From Phylloscopus collybita (taxonomy: Eukaryota > Chordata > Aves > Passeriformes > Phylloscopidae): a DNA stretch of 64,000 nucleotides. The notes beneath the pieces were generated by a model, which was not told the DNA's origin, did not search any database, and worked only from the letters and a program-made list of their open reading frames with translations. Shown piece after piece: positions 58,233-64,000 of this stretch. Location of the stretch: positions 6,138,001 through 6,202,000 of the forward strand of contig JAJNNQ010000129.1 in the NCBI GenBank assembly GCA_027886175.1, written 5' to 3'. Made by a program: the position numbers and the translations under genes. Position 1 is the stretch's first letter; each line of letters opens with the position of its first letter.

Positions 58233-59571
58233 TCTGATCTCCAGAGGAACCAGCAAGGTGATCCCATGGGATTGATGCCCTGGGATGAGGGCGGCTGTAG
58301 CACAGCTCAGCCAGGGGCAGGGAATTCATCCAAGCTGGGGTTTGACCTGGGAGCAGAGTCCTGCCCACCTCACTCCCCCAGTCCTTGGCTGGGTGGAGAT
58401 CCCAGCTCCCAGCCTCTCCTCGATGGCTGGAATCCCTCTGGGCTCATTTCAGTCAGGAATGGAAATACTCCTGGGAAAATAGTGAAACTCAGGTCCTTGG
58501 CCAGGCTTCCCAGCCCCTGTCCAGGTGAGGGTTTCCCTGGGGAGGGCTGGGAGCTCCATGGGGATGTCCCATGGCTGGAGAAGTGTGGCTGAGCTTTTTG
58601 CAGGTGTCTCTGTTGATGGTTATCAACAAACCAGCTCAGGAGAGGAAACAGAACCTGCTGCTGTGTTTTAGGGGTTTAAAACCCTCTCAACAAACCTGGG
58701 AATGAGTGTGGGACCAGCTCTGGGGTGGGAGCTGCCAGAGCAGGCCCCATGCTCACATTAAGCTTTTAAACTCTGAGATTTAATAGAGATTTTCCAGAAG
58801 ATTGTCAAGATTAATTTGGATTCAGGTCTTGCAGAGCCTGCCCAGCTTTAATTTTAAAGCAAATAATGTGAGAAGGAAACCAAGGAGTGTTTCCAGTCCT
58901 CAAGCTGAGCTGCTTGAACACAACCTGTGGCTCATTAGAAAGGCCTAAGGCAAGCAGATGAACATTTATTTTTAAAAATCTTAGGGTTTGAATTTAGGAA
59001 AAGGATTTTTTCCCACTTGGAGCACCTGTAGGAAGGTCCTTAAAAAAATGTTGCTTCCCATTGGGTCTTCCACTTGGGCTCTGGGCACCTTCAGCTGTCT
59101 CAGTTTAAATCCCGTATGGATCATTAAACACTCATTTTTAGATCCCATTTGCTACATTAAATGCTCATTTTTAAAGATGCTTTCCTTCAAAATGTATCTA
59201 AGGAAAACCACAATAAATCCTGAAAAGAAGGAGCTTGTCATTGTCAACTTTACTCTTTGCTTTTGGGGCTTTTGGGACTTTTTTTATCCTTTCCTGTATT
59301 AATGCATGAATACAAATGCTCTTGTTAAGAAATAAATGGAATAAAAAATAAAGTTTTGAATGGTGGTTGCCCACAGAAAGGTCAATGGGGTTGGACAGGA
59401 TTTTTTCCTGCTGATATTGAACTATAAAGTCCCCCTCTAATTGTGCCATTATCCCAATAACAGAATTCCCACCGTCTCCAACAACAGATTTTCATGTGTG
59501 AGCAATGCACAGCAGAAATTAAATTTTTGGGGGTGAAATGGAGAAATTTTGGGGATGAAATGAGGCTATTC

Positions 59572-59609
<38 letters not shown>

Positions 59610-61326
59610 TCAGTTATCCTGCTGAAAATAAATGCAGCTGGATTTCCAGGGCTCCCTAGGAATGTCACCCCAACAGCATTGTGGATTTGCTGGGGTTTTC
59701 CCCAGCAGGAGCATCCCACTGGCAGGAGGCAGGGCAGCTGCTGCTCCTTAGGGCCACCCTTGGGTGCCAACCCTTTCTTCTGAAGGCCAGGAGAAAACCA
59801 GAAAGGCAGGGAAAAAAATCCATTTCCTGGCTAAGAAATCTGGGAGTGCCTTCCCAGAGTGTCCCGGAATGCTGTATCCCGCCTTGCCCCAAGGGTATGA
59901 CACTAAGAACAATTGGGATAACTCCCCTGACTGATACAAAAGAGCTCTTCTGAAGCAAGTGAATATCCTCTTTTTTCCTCATTTTTCCAAGGAACCAGTC
60001 TGTGTCTCCCTTCCCAAAGTCAGCAGATGATCCTTGATGGGATCAAAAGCCGCCCGAATTCTGTGGCAGTGCCTGCTCCAAGGAGGGGCTGGGAAAGCTG
60101 CCTGGTTTTTCATCCCAGTGTGTACCTGCAAGGCAAGTCAGAGCAGTGGCTGCCTGGGAAGCACAGCTCTTTGGTAGCTCAATATGTGACTAAAGCAATT
60201 GCAGATCAAGGTAGATCATAGAGTAACCAGCAGTGAAAAACGAAAAGTAATTTTGTGTTGTGGATTTAGTGACTCCTGATGGTACAGGGGGTTATTGTTG
60301 AATTTATCCCTAGTTTTTAGCCCAAATTGTTCTTTTTGTGTGTAATTGACTGTATTTGTCCTTACACAAGTGCAGTGAGGTCACAGCTGTGCTAAATGCC
60401 ACTGTATCTCTCATTGCAGTATTCATTGTTCCTGGCTTACAACAATTTCTTTCTCTAACCAGTCCTTAAAATCATTCCTTCTAATTAAAATCAGAATATT
60501 TCTGTTAAGGAAACAGCTATTTATTAAATAAATTTGTCCTGGGAATAAAAGTTGGGGTGAAAACCTTGTGCTGAGACAAGAATTTCCTGCTAAACATGAA
60601 AGTTTTAAAACCAGAACACCTTGAAAGAGTAAATATTGCATTTTTTTTTCTTCCCAAGGAAGGCTTCATAAATGAAAAAAGCTTCCTTCAGTTAAAAAAG
60701 GCTGCAGGTTCTGGTCTGTGGTGTAAACTCCAATTCCTCCAAGGCCCTGGGAGCAGTCAGGAGGGCTGGTGAGGGATGTTTGCTGTAACCTTGGAGGCAG
60801 GATCGAGCTCTAGGGGTGGATGCTGGGGGGAATTTCCTATTTACACACACAGCCTTGAATCCTAGGAATGAAAAATTTCCTTGGGCAGGCAGGGAAAGGA
60901 TTCCAAGGAGGCTGGAGGTGAGAGGCTGCAGAGGGTGGGGATCCCCAAGGCACCCCCAGGAGCTCTCTGGATGTCCTTGCACTTCCCGGGCTCATCCATA
61001 AAGTGTGAGCCCAGCCTGCTCATCCAGGTGTTGGGATTTCAGTCCCCCTGCCTGGAAAAGAAGCTCTGGGAATGGCCCCAGCTCTTGTCTGCCTGGTGTG
61101 TCAGGTTTTTTGAGCACAGTTTGCCATTCAGGCTGTGCTGGGGCCGCTGAGGGCACGGCCAGGGAGGCGGCTGAGCGGGAGGGGCTGGGTCTGCTGTTCC
61201 ACAGTGCACGGGCAGGCGCTGGAGCAGAACTGAAGGGATGCTCCATGGGATCAAACTGTCCATGCCTTCTGCCCTTTAACGGGAAAAAATTGTCTTTCTT
61301 GTCTTGTGGAGGAGGCCAGGCCTCAG
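58233..61326. other. Unique intronic block
   Basis: 3.1 kb with no mobile element recognised apart from the TTA microsatellite. A small GC-rich, CpG-containing patch lies at 61130-61225. Confidence 0.4.
59574..59608 (+). repeat. (TTA)n microsatellite
   Basis: About 11-12 uninterrupted TTA units. Confidence 0.95.
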
Positions 61327-61337
61327 GTTTTTCTTTT

Positions 61338-61378
<41 letters not shown>

Positions 61379-61397
61379 CTTTTTTTTTTTTTTTTCT
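61327..61397 (+). repeat. Long poly(T) tract
   Basis: About 70 bp almost entirely T with a few C interruptions. No element end is recognised on either side. Confidence 0.95.
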
Positions 61398-61717
61398 TGT
61401 AGTGAATTTTTTCGATTGCCACAGTTTAGTTTCTCTGACTCCTTGCGAGTGCTGGGAACGGGTAGGTGGGGGCTGGGGAAGGCACTGCTCAGTAAGAGGA
61501 GTTTAATATTTTAAATTAAGGAAAATCCTGACTGGAGGCAATGCACCACAGGGAAAATGGGGGAGAGATGAAAAGGAGGCCGAAGGGTCAGGTGCTTGTT
61601 GATTCTCAGAGCGTGATGGAAGGGGAGGATTAATTCCTTTGGTTCTGGTGCCAGCTGGGTTTGAAATGTTGGTTAATACACGTTGGAATAAGTCAATATC
61701 TCATTTTAACATTGCTG

Positions 61718-61945
61718 ATTCATAGAATTAAAGAATGGGTTGGGTTGGAAGGGACGTTGAAGATCAACACATCCCACCCCCTGTGCCATGTCAGGGACAC
61801 CTCCCACTGTCCCAGGCTGCTCCAAGCTCCATCCAACCTGGCCTTGGACACTTCCAGGGATCCAGGGGCAGCCACAGCTTCTCTGGGCACCCTGTGCCAG
61901 GGTCCCACTGCCTTCACAGGAAGAATTCCTCCCTCCCATGCAATC
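61718..61945 (-). mobile_element. CR1 LINE 3' fragment (type A)
   Basis: 'TTCATAGAATTAAAGAATGG' + GTTGGGTTGGAAGGGACG is a preserved antisense 3' terminus; extends to CCTTCACAGGAAGAATTCC. Confidence 0.92.
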
Positions 61946-62139
61946 CAAGCCCCGTGCTCTTTGCACAGAGCTGTTCCTTGGCACAGCAGAGGGACAATCC
62001 CAGTGTCACTCCGTGGATGTGCTGTTCTGTCACATTCTGCAGCATCTGCAGTTTGACACCTCAGCATTTACCCCAGGCAGGTCACAGGCAGTGCCTTTGC
62101 TCCCACTCTTCATCTGTGGGGTCTCAGGTCAGGTGGGTT

Positions 62140-62463
62140 CAACTCCCTGCCAGGAGGGGACAGCCAGGGGGGGTCGGGCTCTGCTCCCAGGGAACAGGGA
62201 CAGCACAAGGGGAAAGAGCCCCAAGCTGTGCCAGGGGAAGCTCAGCTTGGACAGCAGCAGGAATTTCTGCATGGAAAGGGTGCTCAGGCCTTGGCAGGGG
62301 CTGCCCAGGGAGCTTTGGAGTGCCCATGGCTGGAGGTGTCCAAGGAAGGGCTGGAGGTGACACTGAGTGCTCTGGGCTGGGGACAAGGTGGGCATGGGGC
62401 ACAGCTGGGACTCCATGGGCTGGGAGGGAATTTCCAGCCTCAGGGATCCTGGGATTCTGTGGG
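62140..62463 (+). mobile_element. CR1-like element (type B) with native tail
   Basis: 5'-truncated at AACTCCCTGCCAGGAGG. It keeps core and tail to TTTCCAGCCTCAGGGATCCTGGGATTCTGTG, agreeing closely with the 44.1-kb copy. Confidence 0.9.
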
Positions 62464-64000
62464 GCAGTTTTGGGCTGTGCAGGAATGCTGAATTACCACC
62501 TGCAGTGGGATGGAAGTGATTACAGGGACCAGGGGTGCAGCACTGGGTGAATATGATTCTGAGCATTTTTTGCAGTGTTTTCCCTGCTTTTTCAGTTTTG
62601 TTTTTTTTCTTTCATTCACCTCAAAGTTCACTTGGTGAGGTAAAGTCTAATTTGCTGGCAGGATTGCTGTGCCCTGTGAGATGATGTCTTTACATTTCCA
62701 AGGAGAACAAAACCACACATTTTTGATTCTGTCAGCGAGGAAAAACACCCTCAGAGACCCACTGTGATCTCCAGAGGCACAAGGCCTGGTTTGGGTTTAA
62801 GTTGCTGCCTTCTATTTTTAGATTGTCCTATTGTAGTGGTTCTACTGAGAATTTGAAAAGATGATGCCAGGAATTAAATCTTGGACTTTTGCCTCTAGTT
62901 TTTTATCCTTAAAATAAAACATCATTAAAATAATGATGTTTACTTTTACTTATTATTTTTGTTTTCCAAATCCTGGGGTTTTTTTAAGCATGAGTGCTGC
63001 CTTTTTACATGTGTGGGGGTTTTTTTTGGTTGGTTTTATTTTAGGGGGTGTTTGTCATCAGTTATTCATTCTGCCCACTGTGAGAATCACATTTTACTTT
63101 TCAACAGCTGCGGAGGGGGATCTCAGGTACAGATGGATCAAATAGGGTGGAAACTGGTATGATTCCAGGTGTTCCATGGTTTTACCCAGAACCAATCCCA
63201 GCACCACAGTGGTGCTTCAGAGCCTTCAGGGGTGCTTCCATCCCACATCCTGCCTGTTCAGGGAAAGAAAACTCCTCTTGTCAGGAATTTTGCATCAAGT
63301 CAAGCCCAATCCTGGCTCGTGGCCCAGGAGGACAATGCAATTCTGAGCTCCAGAGAGAAGCAGGGCTGTGACAGGACTTCAGATTGTGTTTTCTGCAGCT
63401 CCAGCTCTTCACTTCAGCTCAGTGCAGAACATTAGGCACAACTGGAGATTCATCGAGGTGTTAGGGTTTGTTTGAAGTCATTCATCCTTTCCAAATTTTC
63501 ATTTGGGATTGAAATATTGATGGCTGTGCATAGCAAGGGGATTGTTCTGTGTTGCTTACTAAAATGTAGAGAAGAGTGGAGTGAAGGGAGAGGGGTTGGA
63601 GTGAAAGGCTGGGGGTCTTGACTGTCAGTATTAAAGTAGATGCAATTATTAAATATTTTGATCACATTATAGAGTGACTTGAAATTAGGGCCCTGAAAGG
63701 TGGTGTGATCTCTGAGTCGGGATCTGCAGCTACACCCTGCATTGTTTCCTTGAGCTTTCCCTCAGAAGGGAAAGGCAGTAGCTCAGAATAGTGGGGCAAG
63801 ACTTGTTTGGGTGTTATTTTGCTGATTTTGGTGAGAATCTCTGGAGCCGTGACCTATCAGGTCTAGAAAATGCTCAGGGCAGTTGTTCACTCCCTTGCTG
63901 GGGCAGAGGACAGAAGAACAGCCATGCTTGGCATTTAAATATTAAAAATTAATGCCTTTTTTTTTGTTTTATTACTACTTAGCTAAAGATAAATGACAAA
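62464..64000. other. Unique intronic block to window end
   Basis: No recognised repeat, exon or RNA gene; AT-rich from 62830 to 63060. Confidence 0.4.

Noticed and set aside
61735..62550. 271-codon frame
   Set aside because: It spans an antisense type A CR1 and a sense type B element with intervening intron; a chance fusion of repeat frames.

Overview
The window is non-coding vertebrate DNA with a single recognisable coding exon. It comes from a bird genome, most likely a songbird. The evidence is the roughly fifty fragments of CR1 LINE retrotransposons, in both orientations and mostly 3'-end pieces, of the passerine-type subfamilies. There are also solo retroviral LTRs, and L1/Alu-type repeats are absent. 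The species assignment is an inference from repeat content.

The only protein-coding feature I can support is a 106-bp internal exon on the + strand at 56523-56628. It encodes 34 complete codons plus two split codons of cGMP-dependent protein kinase 1 (PRKG1), from the C-terminal part of the first cyclic-nucleotide-binding domain. It has a long polypyrimidine tract, a plausible branch point and a GT donor. PRKG1 is known for very large introns, and the rest of the window reads as its introns: 1-56522 upstream and 56629-64000 downstream. No other PRKG1 exon was found.

Layout: 1-10 kb holds CR1 fragments between unique intron blocks. At 10.5-11.2 kb lies a complete solo LTR with a perfect 5-bp target duplication. 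At 12.9-13.2 kb there is an AT-rich low-complexity block, followed by a possible conserved element with a palindrome. At 14-35 kb there are more CR1 copies, a truncated antisense LTR (23.35-24.0 kb), a GT-rich tract (18.3-18.5 kb) and an LTR 3' fragment (35.0-35.45 kb). At 37.7-38.4 kb a different LTR is nested in a CR1 whose 5' part is inverted. At 40.2-41.0 kb there is a second near-complete LTR of the first family. From 43.2 to 46.3 kb an inverted duplication has arms about 2.4 kb apart and short hairpins inside one arm. At 48.9-49.6 kb there is a 650-bp polypyrimidine tract with a pure hexanucleotide core, and at 52.9 kb a near-perfect 23-bp stem-loop. The PRKG1 exon at 56.5 kb is followed by more CR1 pieces and simple repeats.

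There is no operon, CRISPR array, phage or bacterial-type system here, and the long open frames are low-complexity or CR1-derived. The observations most worth checking are the 52.9-kb stem-loop, the 43-46-kb inverted duplication, the CR1 copies with a near-identical 300-bp core but different 3' tails, and several AT-rich blocks that look like conserved intronic regulatory elements.
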